A stretch of DNA of 12,224 nt from Rickettsiales bacterium (GCA_023301015.1 JALZVI010000295.1:1-12224), one strand, 5' to 3'. Positions 1 through 6,413 are shown, numbered from the stretch's first letter. Numbers and translations are program-made. The notes: generated by a model not told the origin, from the letters alone.

Positions 1-63
1 GACATTAAACCCTTTTTCTTTAGCTAGTTCTGCAGTTTCAAATTCGATTAACTGTTCTTGCAT
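1..63 (-). CDS. Short phage protein, N-terminal part only
   Basis: The leftward reading frame begins with ATG at 63-61 and stays open for 21 codons to the window edge (MQEQLIEFETAELAKEKGFN...). The start FETA-LAKEKGF resembles a short protein recurrent in Bacteroidota phages whose function I do not know. It starts a few bases after the stop of the next gene on the same strand (69-71), so the two probably share a transcript. The C-terminus is outside the window. Confidence 0.6.
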   Translation of the reverse strand, partial: MQEQLIEFETAELAKEKGFNV

Positions 64-68
64 ATCTA

Positions 69-365
69 CTAACATTTATGATTATTAAACTTTCCGTTTC
101 TACTAATTTCTTCTCCGCATTTAGAGCATAGTCCAACCATGTCCGGAATAACAACTTCCTTATAAGTATCTATTCCTGCGGTGTATCTTGTTGGGATTAG
201 ACATTCAATATTATCGGGTGCTAAAAAAATATTTAACTGAAATTGAAGATTTTTAAGATCCCTCTCTGTTAAGTATTGTGGTTTTTTATCAAAAACCACC
301 ACATATTTTTTAGCAGGATTTCTTTGGTAGGCATCATTGTATTTAATCTTTCTTACTTCAATCAT
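69..365 (-). CDS. Small protein with C-terminal zinc-ribbon-like motif
   Basis: A 98-residue protein I cannot assign to a family. The N-terminal two thirds are mixed charged and hydrophobic without a signal peptide or membrane segment. Residues 80-98 hold Cys-x2-Cys, then about 13 residues, then His-x-Cys, which could bind one zinc ion. It sits in the leftward run between the 27-residue gene (373-456) and the partial gene at 1-63, with gaps of only a few bases. The start ATG at 365-363 follows the previous stop by 7 bases. Function unknown; by context it is an accessory phage protein. Confidence 0.7.
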   Translation of the reverse strand: MIEVRKIKYNDAYQRNPAKKYVVVFDKKPQYLTERDLKNLQFQLNIFLAPDNIECLIPTRYTAGIDTYKEVVIPDMVGLCSKCGEEISRNGKFNNHKC

Positions 366-372
366 AATTAGT

Positions 373-456
373 TTATTTTTCTAGTGTTCCATTGTGTCCA
401 GCCTTAATATATGCCTCATTTTGTGCGTCAATAATTTCTTCTTCTGTAATTCCCAT
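373..456 (-). CDS. 27-residue phage peptide, possibly truncated
   Basis: ATG at 456-454 opens a frame ending in TAA at 375-373: MGITEEEIIDAQNEAYIKAG then HNGTLEK. The stretch EEEII-AQNEAY-KAGHN reminds me of the start of a longer phage protein of unknown function (recollection, not a search result), so this may be a shortened relative. It is the first gene of the leftward run and its start overlaps the left copy of the TTTTCCCGATA repeat. No function can be given. Confidence 0.5.
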   Translation of the reverse strand: MGITEEEIIDAQNEAYIKAGHNGTLEK

Positions 457-475
457 TTTCCCGATATTTTCCCGA
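456..475. repeat. Left copy of 20-bp direct repeat (TTTTCCCGATA type)
   Basis: The 20-mer ttttcccgatattttcccga is repeated exactly at 650-669. It is itself two tandem units of TTTTCCCGATA. The two copies lie on either side of the tRNA-like site at 575-595, as arm-type sites of a tyrosine recombinase or accessory-protein sites would. That role is inference. The copy touches the start codon of the leftward gene at 373-456. Confidence 0.7.
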
Positions 476-574
476 CTCGTATGAGTCTATTAGTATTTAA
501 TGTTACAATGATACACATAAAAATATATATAATGCAAACTTTATATTACAATATATTACATTAGATACAAATAT

Positions 575-595
575 TGAATCCTGTCGGGCTCACTA
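575..595 (+). other. Putative phage attachment core resembling a tRNA 3' end
   Basis: GAATCCTGTCGGGCTCACTA (576-595) reads like the last part of a tRNA gene: the end of the T loop (GAAT), the T-stem 3' strand (CCTGT), a seven-base acceptor strand (CGGGCTC), a discriminator A and CTA. The rest of a tRNA is absent upstream, as expected for the core of an attP or attL/attR whose bacterial target is a tRNA gene. A hairpin follows at once. The integrase is not in the window, so the call rests on similarity and position only. Confidence 0.45.
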
Positions 596-596
596 T

Positions 597-631
597 AACA
601 ACCCTATAAGCCTTGTGTTTATAGGGTTGTT
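597..631. terminator. 12-bp perfect hairpin, probable bidirectional terminator
   Basis: AACAACCCTATA (597-608) pairs perfectly with TATAGGGTTGTT (620-631) around an 11-base loop. The T-rich stretch after it is interrupted (TTCGTTGTTTT), so it is not a textbook terminator. It lies between leftward and rightward transcription units, directly after the tRNA-like core, where a terminator copied with a tRNA 3' end would lie. Confidence 0.5.
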
Positions 632-649
632 CGTTGTTTTGTGCTTTTG

Positions 650-676
650 TTTTCCCGATATTTTCCCGATATTTTA
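650..676. repeat. Right copy of the TTTTCCCGATA direct repeat, with a third partial unit
   Basis: The 20-mer at 456-475 recurs exactly at 650-669, and the unit TTTTCCCGATATTTTA continues to 676. Both copies have the same orientation, about 194 bp apart, bracketing the tRNA-like core. Confidence 0.7.
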
Positions 677-817
677 TTACGTAAAAGAATGTATAAGTAT
701 ATGTTTAAATACGATACTTAAACACCCAAGAGTGAAAACTACGTATTTATACGTATAAATAAACAGATATAATTACATAAGTTTGAAGTTCAAGTTTTTT
801 TTATATAGATATATTTC

Positions 818-825
818 TATATTTG
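818..825 (+). promoter_or_regulatory. Bacteroidota -7 box, candidate rightward promoter
   Basis: TATATTTG fits the Bacteroidota -7 consensus TAnnTTTG. A T-run about 19-23 bp upstream (795-802) is a poor -33 element. If used, it gives a leader of about 120 bases before the lipoprotein gene at 955. Tentative. Confidence 0.3.
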
Positions 826-954
826 CATAACGAAGTTCACGTAAAAAATACGTAGATGGTTGATAACACGGTTAATAAGAATAATATAATTAACTATGCT
901 TTTGATTAATAATATATAATTTGCTAGAAATACTAACAATAAAAATATATTATA

Positions 955-1089
955 ATGAAAAAATTATTATCTATCACATTGGTAGCTTTGTTTACATTAA
1001 CGCTTCTTGGGTCTTGCACTCCAGAAAAAATAACGGGAAATGATGAACAGCAAATTGACAAAGAGGAAATCAAAGAAGGCGACATATAG
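955..1089 (+). CDS. Small secreted lipoprotein
   Basis: A 44-residue protein starting MKKLLSITLVALFTLTLLGS, then Cys. It has a basic N-terminus, a hydrophobic core and the lipobox L-G-S-C with Cys21, so it should be processed by signal peptidase II and lipid-anchored. The mature part is only about 24 residues, acidic and polar (TPEKITGNDEQQ...). Its last 50 bases overlap the next gene in another frame. Small lipoproteins of this kind could act as surface or exclusion factors of a prophage, but nothing here proves a function. The start is the only ATG before the signal sequence. Confidence 0.65.
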   Translation: MKKLLSITLVALFTLTLLGSCTPEKITGNDEQQIDKEEIKEGDI

Positions 1090-1453
1090 TTTATTAGTCG
1101 CTTTATTTATATGGGCAGTATCTTTTCTGCCTTACTTACATGATCTGGAATACTTTGAAGGGATGAAAGGCTTTAGCGGCTTTTCATCCCTTCGTATTGC
1201 AGTATGGGTTATATCGTTATTCCTAATCGCTATATCAGGATGGGTTGTAGCCTTTCTTAATTCAAAGGGTAAGAAGTATAGGTTTTCAATGTTGGCGCCT
1301 ATAGGTATGCTTGTGTTTCAACTATGTGTTTATGTATTAGACGGCAGAGAGTCTATAATAAATGACTTTAACATTAAGGTGGTCCTGAACCTGGTGGTCT
1401 TTGCGGTAGTAATAATTTTATATTTCTTTAACAAGCTAAGGTCTAATGAGTAG
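1040..1453 (+). CDS. Four-helix integral membrane protein, unknown function
   Basis: A 137-residue protein with a lysine-rich N-terminus and four hydrophobic segments at about residues 17-33, 51-71, 82-101 and 113-131, the last followed by a basic tail. This predicts an inner-membrane protein. The start overlaps the lipoprotein by 50 bases; a second ATG follows at once (1043). Its stop overlaps the start of the next gene (ATGAGTAG at 1446-1453), suggesting translational coupling. Its place next to the immunity region fits a lysogeny-expressed protein such as a superinfection-exclusion factor, but I do not recognise the family. Confidence 0.65.
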   Translation: MMNSKLTKRKSKKATYSLLVALFIWAVSFLPYLHDLEYFEGMKGFSGFSSLRIAVWVISLFLIAISGWVVAFLNSKGKKYRFSMLAPIGMLVFQLCVYVLDGRESIINDFNIKVVLNLVVFAVVIILYFFNKLRSNE

Positions 1454-1610
1454 TTTCCTATCAAATATCGCTATTTTCTTGAAGAACAAGAATGACTTTT
1501 CCATCGAAGAGCAACAGACTATAAAAAAGAGTTTGCTAGAGCAGTGTGAAGAAAATATAAAGACAGCAACAAAACCGCTGGTTAATATTATAGATAAAAT
1601 TAATGAGTAA
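1446..1610 (+). CDS. 54-residue soluble protein of unknown function
   Basis: ATG at 1446 overlaps the previous stop by eight bases, and the frame runs to TAA at 1608-1610. The protein (MSSFLSNIAIFLKNKNDFSI...) is mostly helical and charged. Its 3' end overlaps the 3' end of the convergent repressor gene by 11 bases. The tight overlap with the membrane-protein gene argues that it is real and co-translated. No family recognised. Confidence 0.5.
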   Translation: MSSFLSNIAIFLKNKNDFSIEEQQTIKKSLLEQCEENIKTATKPLVNIIDKINE

Positions 1611-1974
1611 CTTTACTCTTAACTTCATCTAATTCAATCATAAGTTTCCCGACAACTCCATTTAATTCATTAATCTGTCCGCTATAACCAGACATTTCCT
1701 CCTTAATCATTTCAGAAAACAAACCCTTTAGAGCTTCTAAAGGGTTTTTATTTTTAGACTTTACCATTTCTCCTTCCCCCATCACAAGCCAAACCGGACT
1801 TAAGTCACCATAAGCAAGTAGAATTTTCTCTATAGTATCAGAGTGCAGCCCCTTATGTGTTTTTATAGCTCGGCCAACTAAACCATTAGAAAGTCCAGCA
1901 TCGACGGTAACTCGATTAGCATTCAATCCTTTGAATGTCATATATTCTTCTAGTCTACTTGTAATTGTTTCCAT
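1600..1974 (-). CDS. Phage repressor-type HTH regulator (no protease domain)
   Basis: A 124-residue DNA-binding protein. Residues about 5-60 form a lambda-repressor/XRE-like helix-turn-helix domain (RLEEYMTFKGLNANRVTVDA, then GLSNGLVGRAI), followed by PVWLVMGEGEM (60-70), the W-L-x-x-GEGEM signature common in short Bacteroidota phage repressors. Residues 80-124 look like a helical, possibly coiled-coil, oligomerisation tail. There is no S24 peptidase, so RecA-driven self-cleavage is not expected. It diverges from the HTH gene at 2066. Its start codon lies only 3 bases from one operator copy (1978-1993), pointing to autoregulation. Confidence 0.85.
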   Translation of the reverse strand: METITSRLEEYMTFKGLNANRVTVDAGLSNGLVGRAIKTHKGLHSDTIEKILLAYGDLSPVWLVMGEGEMVKSKNKNPLEALKGLFSEMIKEEMSGYSGQINELNGVVGKLMIELDEVKSKVTH

Positions 1975-1977
1975 TTT

Positions 1978-1993
1978 ATAGAAAATTATCTAC
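1978..1993. promoter_or_regulatory. Operator copy 1 of the genetic switch
   Basis: ATAGAAAATTATCTAC has dyad arms TAGA/TCTA around a six-base centre and matches operator copy 2 at 14 of 16 positions. It lies between the repressor's -7 box and its start codon, so a bound protein would block repressor transcription. Confidence 0.6.
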
Positions 1994-2004
1994 TTATTAT
2001 GTTG

Positions 2005-2012
2005 CAAATATA
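2005..2012 (-). promoter_or_regulatory. Leftward promoter of the repressor gene (-7 box)
   Basis: On the minus strand this reads TATATTTG, a full match to TAnnTTTG. Transcription would begin near 1998, about 24 bases before the repressor ATG. No good -33 element is visible. Operator copy 2 (2010-2025) overlaps it. Confidence 0.5.
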
Positions 2013-2025
2013 GAATATTATCTAT
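2010..2025. promoter_or_regulatory. Operator copy 2, between the two divergent -7 boxes
   Basis: ATAGAATATTATCTAT has perfect five-base dyad arms (ATAGA/TCTAT) around six bases. It is 32 bp, about three helical turns, from copy 1. It touches both the leftward -7 box (2005-2012) and the rightward one (2025-2032), so binding could shut either promoter. Confidence 0.6.
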
Positions 2026-2065
2026 ATTTTTGTTGTATAATGATGTTAAATGTTATTCAAAGATA

Positions 2066-2311
2066 ATGGAAAAAACGAATAAGCCCCTAAAATTATCAAA
2101 ACGAGCGAATCTGAAATCAAGCTTAGAGCGAGGTGATATAAAGAATATAGCGGAAATATCACAAACAAATCGTGTGACAGTTTACAATTGGTTTAGAGGG
2201 TTAACAGACCATATAGTAATTCAAAAAACCGTGGAGGCTTATGTAGAGAAAAAGACTTTAGCGCTTGAAAAGCGTGTTGAAGAGAATCTTGCACGACAAT
2301 CTAACAATTAA
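2066..2311 (+). CDS. Cro-like HTH regulator opening the rightward operon
   Basis: An 81-residue basic protein. Residues about 25-47 (DIKNIAEISQTNRVTVYNWF) form a helix-turn-helix: IAEISQTN as first helix and turn, RVTVYNWFRG as recognition helix. The C-terminal half is helical and highly charged. An upstream ATG in frame at 2030 exists, but it precedes the predicted transcription start (about 2039), so I chose the ATG at 2066. By position, divergent from the repressor with shared operators, it is the likely Cro-type antagonist or an early activator. Confidence 0.75.
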   Translation: MEKTNKPLKLSKRANLKSSLERGDIKNIAEISQTNRVTVYNWFRGLTDHIVIQKTVEAYVEKKTLALEKRVEENLARQSNN

Positions 2312-2322
2312 ACAACAACAAT

Positions 2323-2457
2323 ATGACAGCAAGACAAAAAATTGACCACCTAAAAGAAATGGAAGACGCTTATAAAGACCTCCACTCCAATTGCGGCCCA
2401 GAACATCCAGTGATTAAGGCAAATAGAGAATTTATAGCAGAATTAGAACAATCATAA
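2323..2457 (+). CDS. 44-residue early phage protein, unknown
   Basis: The frame ATG 2323 to TAA 2457 encodes a charged helical peptide (MTARQKIDHLKEMEDAYKDL...) with a Cys-Gly-Pro-Glu-His stretch in the middle. It starts 11 bases after the HTH gene and ends 13 bases before the ATPase gene, and both gaps have the same AAACAACAAC flavour, so it is well placed as an operon gene. No family recognised. Confidence 0.6.
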   Translation: MTARQKIDHLKEMEDAYKDLHSNCGPEHPVIKANREFIAELEQS

Positions 2458-2470
2458 AACAACAACGGGA

Positions 2471-4486
2471 ATGCAAGACAATACAATCATAGAATTAAAA
2501 TCGATGCGCCTTACATACTTTAAAGGTATTAAGGACTTAGAAGTGGTATTTGACCACGTCACCAATATCAAAGGCGATAACGCTACATATAAAAGTTCCT
2601 TGGCTGATGGGTTTAGCTGGCTATTGTTCGGTAAGAATATGGACGGGCAGAGCGACGGTAAATTTGGAATTAAAACAAGGAAGGACGGAATTGAAATCCC
2701 TCGCGTAGAACATATCGTTGAGGCGGTGTTTGATGTAGACGGCAGAAAAGTAACGGCTAAGAGAGTTTTAAAAGAGAAATGGCCAAAGAAAAGAGGTGGT
2801 TCAGTACCAGAGTTTACGGGTAACGAAACAGTTTACTTTTGGAATGATGTGCCAGAGAGCCAAGCAGACTTCAAGAAGAACATTGCTAATTTGATTAGTG
2901 AAGATGTTTTTAAGCTGTTAAGCGATCCGTTAGCATTTAATAAACTGCATTGGGAGGATATGCGTAAAATTCTTTTAGCAATGGAGCCAGGAGATACGGA
3001 CGAGCAAATAGCTAAAGGTAATAAAGACTTCGCGGAACTATTAGAACTTATCGAGGGTAAAGGTATTGAGAGACACGGTAAGCAGATAGCGGCAGAACGA
3101 TTAAAGTTAGTAAAAGAGATTGAGTTTATACCTACTCGTATTGACGAAGTGCTAAAGAATAAGCCAGAAGATAGGGATTTTACTGATATAGATAAAGGTA
3201 TCAATAATACAGAAGATGCCATTGCTGAAATCGATACGCAGATTGAAGACCGAAACCAAGCGGTAAGCAAGCAGCAGGAAAAGTATGCTGAAATATCGGG
3301 AGAGATTACAAAACTAAAAACCGATAACCAAAATATTGAGTTTGAGATTGCTTCGGAAATACGTAATCGTAACAATTCATTAAAGAATAATGACTCTAGT
3401 TTATCAGAAGAATTAGAAGGTAAGAAGCAAACGCTTAAATCTTATGAAACTCGATTAGATACATTAAAAGAAGATACACTTATTTTAAAAGGTAAAATTA
3501 ATCGAGACAAAGAGAATAAGGAAAAACTAAGCGCCAAATGGGATGCAACCAACGCTAGAGAATTAAAGTTTGATGAAAAATCTTTTAAATGCCCTACTTG
3601 TAAGAATCCTTTAGACGCAGAAGATATTGCAGAGGAAAAGGAAAAAATGAAGAAAGACTTCAATAAAGATAAGTCTGATGAAATTAAACATATTAATGAA
3701 CAAGGTGTTTCCTTAAAAAACAGCATTGAGAAGTATGAAAAGGCTATCAAAGAAGGAGAATCTGCTATTGACAAAGGAAGTAAGCTAGTAATTGATAAGC
3801 AAAAAGAGATCGACGAATTGCAGAAACAAGTAGATGCAGAGAATAACGAACCTATTGCTATCCAAGATCCAGAGGAAGAGAAGAAAACGCTCCTTAAGTC
3901 TCACAAGCAGTATCAAACCAACCTTAAGTCTATTGCTAGCAAACAAGAAGCCCTAGACAATCAAGAGTCTGTTAATATTGACGACTTGAAAGAAAAAAAG
4001 TCTGCGTTATCTGCTGAATTGGAACAACTTAACACACGAATAGCGGACAAGAGTCTAATTCAGAAAGCGGATGCGCGTGTTAAGGTTTTAGAGGCGGAAG
4101 AAAAGAAGTTGGCTAACCAAATATCCGAAAAAGAAAGGCTTCAATTTATTGCTGCAGAGTTTAGTAAGAAGAAGATTACCGCTTTAGAAGATAAAATTAA
4201 CAAGCGTTTTAACCTTGTTAAATTTCAAATGTTTGAGAAGCAAATTAATGGAGGGGAGAAAGATACCTGTGTGGCTTATTACAAAGGAGTGCCGTTCCTA
4301 GATGTCAATACCGCTGGTAGACTAAAAATGGGCTTAGATATTATCAATACGCTATGTGAACACTACGGAGTATATGCGCCTATATTCTTAGACAATGCCG
4401 AAGCGATTACAGTCATTCCAGAAACCAAATCACAACAAATTAGATTAATAGTAACCAAAGGTCAGAAGACTTTAAAAGTAGAGTAA
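2471..4486 (+). CDS. SMC/SbcC-like ATPase of the phage recombination module
   Basis: A 671-residue ABC-type ATPase of the SMC/Rad50/SbcC superfamily. Residues 35-43 (GDNATYKSS) are the Walker A loop. Long heptad-rich, Lys/Glu-rich segments at about 200-350 and 385-590 form the coiled-coil arms, with Cys374-Pro-Thr-Cys377 as a zinc hook at the tip. Near the C-terminus, NTAGRLKMGLD resembles the ABC signature region and APIFLDNAEA (636-645) is the Walker B with Asp641 and Glu644. Much shorter than SbcC (about 1,050), so a compact phage version. It lies upstream of recT and an MBL gene, so it probably helps process or tether DNA ends for single-strand annealing. Cytoplasmic. Starts about 13 bases after the preceding small gene. 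Confidence 0.85.
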   Translation: MQDNTIIELKSMRLTYFKGIKDLEVVFDHVTNIKGDNATYKSSLADGFSWLLFGKNMDGQSDGKFGIKTRKDGIEIPRVEHIVEAVFDVDGRKVTAKRVLKEKWPKKRGGSVPEFTGNETVYFWNDVPESQADFKKNIANLISEDVFKLLSDPLAFNKLHWEDMRKILLAMEPGDTDEQIAKGNKDFAELLELIEGKGIERHGKQIAAERLKLVKEIEFIPTRIDEVLKNKPEDRDFTDIDKGINNTEDAIAEIDTQIEDRNQAVSKQQEKYAEISGEITKLKTDNQNIEFEIASEIRNRNNSLKNNDSSLSEELEGKKQTLKSYETRLDTLKEDTLILKGKINRDKENKEKLSAKWDATNARELKFDEKSFKCPTCKNPLDAEDIAEEKEKMKKDFNKDKSDEIKHINEQGVSLKNSIEKYEKAIKEGESAIDKGSKLVIDKQKEIDELQKQVDAENNEPIAIQDPEEEKKTLLKSHKQYQTNLKSIASKQEALDNQESVNIDDLKEKKSALSAELEQLNTRIADKSLIQKADARVKVLEAEEKKLANQISEKERLQFIAAEFSKKKITALEDKINKRFNLVKFQMFEKQINGGEKDTCVAYYKGVPFLDVNTAGRLKMGLDIINTLCEHYGVYAPIFLDNAEAITVIPETKSQQIRLIVTKGQKTLKVE

Positions 4487-4499
4487 ACAAAAAATAGTT

Positions 4500-4598
4500 A
4501 TGAAAAAAAAAGACGAAATACCGCCAGATTGGGCAATCGATTCAAGTGAAATATCAAACGGAGAAGAATTTTTAAAACAATTAAATAAACTAAAATAA
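4500..4598 (+). CDS. 32-residue peptide between ATPase and recT
   Basis: The frame ATG 4500 to TAA 4598 (MKKKDEIPPDWAIDSSEISN...) lies 13 bases after the ATPase stop and 3 bases before the recT start. It fills the gap exactly, as a small operon gene would. The PPDWAIDS stretch is reminiscent of short conserved phage peptides, but I cannot name a family. Confidence 0.5.
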   Translation: MKKKDEIPPDWAIDSSEISNGEEFLKQLNKLK

Positions 4599-4601
4599 AT
4601 T

Positions 4602-5663
4602 ATGGCAACACCAGAAACAAATAATACTGCGGTAGCGAAAGTAAATACAAACACAGAGTTAGCTGCGGTTAAATTATCTCCTTCGGAAAGATTTACAAAT
4701 AAAGTAATGTCTTTGTTTCCGAATGGGGGAAACAAAGAGGTTAATCTCACGACGTTACAAAAAAAGTTGATTAATAATTACTTCATAAAGCTAGATGGAG
4801 CACTTAAAGAATCAGAGGTAAAAAGACTTGCAAAGCCAGAGCAGTACAGGGATGCATTGCCTTATGGATGGGAAAATGTAAATATGAATAAACTAGCCTT
4901 AGATGTTATCGCATTTAGCGAGATAGGACTTGATCCGCTTCAACCAAATCATATAAATCCAATTCCCTACAAAAACTCTAAGACAAATAAGTTTGATATT
5001 ACATTTATTCCGGGTTATGATGGAATTGAAATTAAAGCAGTTAGATACGGTCTTAATCCTCCTGACAATGCCATTATTGAATTGGTTTACTCTACGGATG
5101 AATTTAAGCAGGTTAAAAAAGATGCGAACAACCCAGTTGAAACCTACACTTTTAATGTGACTAATGAATTTGACCGAGGGGATTTAGTAGGAGGTTTCTA
5201 CTACCATATCTACAACGACGAGCCTACTAAAAATAAATTAGTAGTAATGAGTAAGAAAGATATTGAAAAGAGAAAGCCAAAGTATGCTGCTGCTGAATTT
5301 TGGGGAGGCGAAAAAGATAAATGGGTTGATGGGAAAAAGAAAGGAAAAGAAAAAGTAGAAGGCTGGTATGATCGTATGTGCTGGAAAACAGTAAAAAGAG
5401 CTTGTTGGTCAGAAATTAATATTGACCCTGTTAAAATAGACAACCACCTTCAACGAGTACTTATTAACGAACAAGAAGTTGTACTTGGTAGAGTACAAAA
5501 GAATATAGATGAAAACGCTAATCAAGAGATTATTGATATAGATAGCGAAGTAGTTGTTGACCAAGCTAAACAACTTCCAACTGCAGAAGAAGCATTTGAA
5601 GCTCCCGAAGCTAAAAAGGATGATGTTAAAAAAGAAGTTGCGGCAGACGGTAAAATGTTTTAG
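4602..5663 (+). CDS. recT: RecT-family single-strand annealing protein
   Basis: A 353-residue RecT/Bet-like recombinase that coats single-stranded DNA and anneals homologous strands. Family hallmarks are visible: a variable N-terminus; conserved core from about residue 85 (YGWENVNMNKLALDVIAFSE, then IGLDP); INPIPYKNS; FIPGYDGIEIKAVRYG; GGFYYHIYND; MSKKDIEKRKPKYA; and MCWKTVKRACW (about 262-272). The C-terminal tail (about 310-353) is acidic, then lysine-rich. Length is normal for the family. It follows the SMC-like ATPase and is followed one base later by the MBL-fold gene, an arrangement where RecT needs a partner exonuclease. Stop is TAG, which shows that TAG terminates in this genome. Confidence 0.92.
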   Translation: MATPETNNTAVAKVNTNTELAAVKLSPSERFTNKVMSLFPNGGNKEVNLTTLQKKLINNYFIKLDGALKESEVKRLAKPEQYRDALPYGWENVNMNKLALDVIAFSEIGLDPLQPNHINPIPYKNSKTNKFDITFIPGYDGIEIKAVRYGLNPPDNAIIELVYSTDEFKQVKKDANNPVETYTFNVTNEFDRGDLVGGFYYHIYNDEPTKNKLVVMSKKDIEKRKPKYAAAEFWGGEKDKWVDGKKKGKEKVEGWYDRMCWKTVKRACWSEINIDPVKIDNHLQRVLINEQEVVLGRVQKNIDENANQEIIDIDSEVVVDQAKQLPTAEEAFEAPEAKKDDVKKEVAADGKMF

Positions 5664-5664
5664 G

Positions 5665-6405
5665 ATGGTGCTTAAAGTTATTGCAACGGGGAGTTCTGGA
5701 AATTCTTATTTGTTAACCGCTAACGACGGAGCCCATTTATTAATAGAATGCGGCGTTACAATTAAGAGAATAAAAAGAGCAATAAATTTTAATTTAGAAA
5801 AGGTGGCCGGGTGTATTGTTACACACGGCCACCAATAGCAAGACCACTGCAAATCTATTAAAGATGTTCTATTTAATGGTATTAAAACGTATGCTTCTAA
5901 AGGAACGCTTGAAGAAACAGACTGTATAGGACATCACAACTCAAATGTTATGGTGCCGCTAAAAAAATATAGCATTGGATCATTCAACGTAATAGGTTTC
6001 GATATTATTCACGACACTAACGAACCATTTGGTTTTGTTATTAGTCACGAAGAAATGGGCGTATGTATGTTTCTTACTGATAGTGTTTTTAGTCCAATTA
6101 GAGTAAAAAATGTAACTCATTTTTTAGTTGAATCAAATTATGATGATGATATATTAAATGAAAAAGGGGGAGATAACCAGTTTTTAATAGATAGAATAAG
6201 GCAGTCACATATGAGTATTCAAACCCTAGAGAAAATGTTAGAAGCGAATGATTTATCAAAAACAAGAACGATAACCCTCACGCATTTATCTGATCGTAAC
6301 TCTAATCAGTACACTGCAAAGAAAAGAATAGAAGATGCTTTTGGTAAAGAAACTTACATAGCGGAATCTGGAATGGAAATAAATTACAATAAAAGACCTT
6401 TTTAA
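5665..6405 (+). pseudogene. MBL-fold nuclease-like gene interrupted by in-frame TAG in its metal-binding motif
   Basis: Read through one stop, this frame encodes a 246-residue metallo-beta-lactamase-fold hydrolase resembling the YycJ group: ATGSSGNSYLL near the N-terminus, THGH (His54, His56), then stop, QDHC, a later FLTDS (Asp139), ESNYD, and LTHLSDRNS (His207). The usual HxHxDH motif would read HGHQDH. Here the DNA reads CAC-CAA-TAG-CAA-GAC-CAC, a six-base surplus that includes TAG at 5836-5838. The frame continues cleanly on both sides. As ordinary translation it yields a 57-residue fragment and perhaps a 151-residue C-terminal fragment from the ATG at 5950. It may be a fresh pseudogene, a sequence error, or a translational bypass site. 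By context it would be the exonuclease partner of RecT. Confidence 0.8.
5802..5833 (+). promoter_or_regulatory. GC-rich hairpin directly before the internal TAG
   Basis: GGTGGCCG (5802-5809) pairs with CGGCCACC (5826-5833). After one G/A mismatch, GTGT (5811-5814) pairs with ACAC (5821-5824) around a six-base loop. The stem ends on the first base of the CAA codon preceding TAG. It lies inside coding sequence and uses GC-rich codons (GTG GCC GGG) unlike its AT-rich surroundings. It has no T-run, so it is not a terminator. A role in recoding is inference. Confidence 0.55.
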
Positions 6406-6413
6406 AAAAATAT

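Larger units (their letters stand above)
457..954. other. Gene-free stretch around a putative attachment site
   Basis: No convincing coding frame was found on either strand. It holds direct repeats (456-475 and 650-676), a tRNA-3'-end-like segment (575-595), a 12-bp hairpin (597-631) and a -7-like promoter box (818-825). The rest is very AT-rich. Several TACGTA/ATACGTA words occur between about 676 and 855. Leftward transcription of 1-456 and rightward transcription toward 955 must both start here. Confidence 0.6.
2001..2032 (+). promoter_or_regulatory. Rightward early promoter
   Basis: TATTTTTG (2025-2032) fits TAnnTTTG. GTTG at 2001-2004, 20 bp upstream, could serve as the -33 element (consensus TTTG). 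A start site near 2039 would leave a leader of about 27 bases before the ATG at 2066. Operator copy 2 overlaps the -7 box. Confidence 0.5.

Noticed and set aside
575..595. A complete tRNA gene
   Set aside because: Only the 3' third is recognisable, the T loop is imperfect, and no D or anticodon arm lies upstream.
597..631. Hairpin as a riboswitch or part of an RNA gene
   Set aside because: It is a simple perfect stem with no further conserved structure; a terminator beside the tRNA-like core is the simpler reading.
2030..2065. Longer start for the Cro-like gene
   Set aside because: ATG 2030 overlaps the -7 box and precedes the expected transcription start; ATG 2066 fits better.
2833..3774. 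Leftward open frames inside the ATPase gene (180 and 110 codons)
   Set aside because: They are Ser/Phe/Leu-rich antisense shadows of the Lys/Glu-rich coiled-coil coding sequence, without protein-like motifs, and they overlap a well-supported gene.
4472..5443. Leftward frames opposite the ATPase/recT junction and recT
   Set aside because: They are antisense to confident genes and of low-complexity composition, with no motif.
5554..5664. Upstream extension of the MBL frame into recT
   Set aside because: The extra 37 residues are a frame-shifted reading of the recT tail (low-complexity Lys/Leu). The MBL fold starts naturally at ATG 5665, one base after the recT stop.
5836..5838. Genome-wide TAG-to-Gln recoding (as in some gut phages)
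   Set aside because: The lipoprotein, membrane-protein, recT, 7346-7615 and 7618-8517 genes all end at TAG with sensible C-termini and gene spacing, and no other confident gene has an internal TAG.
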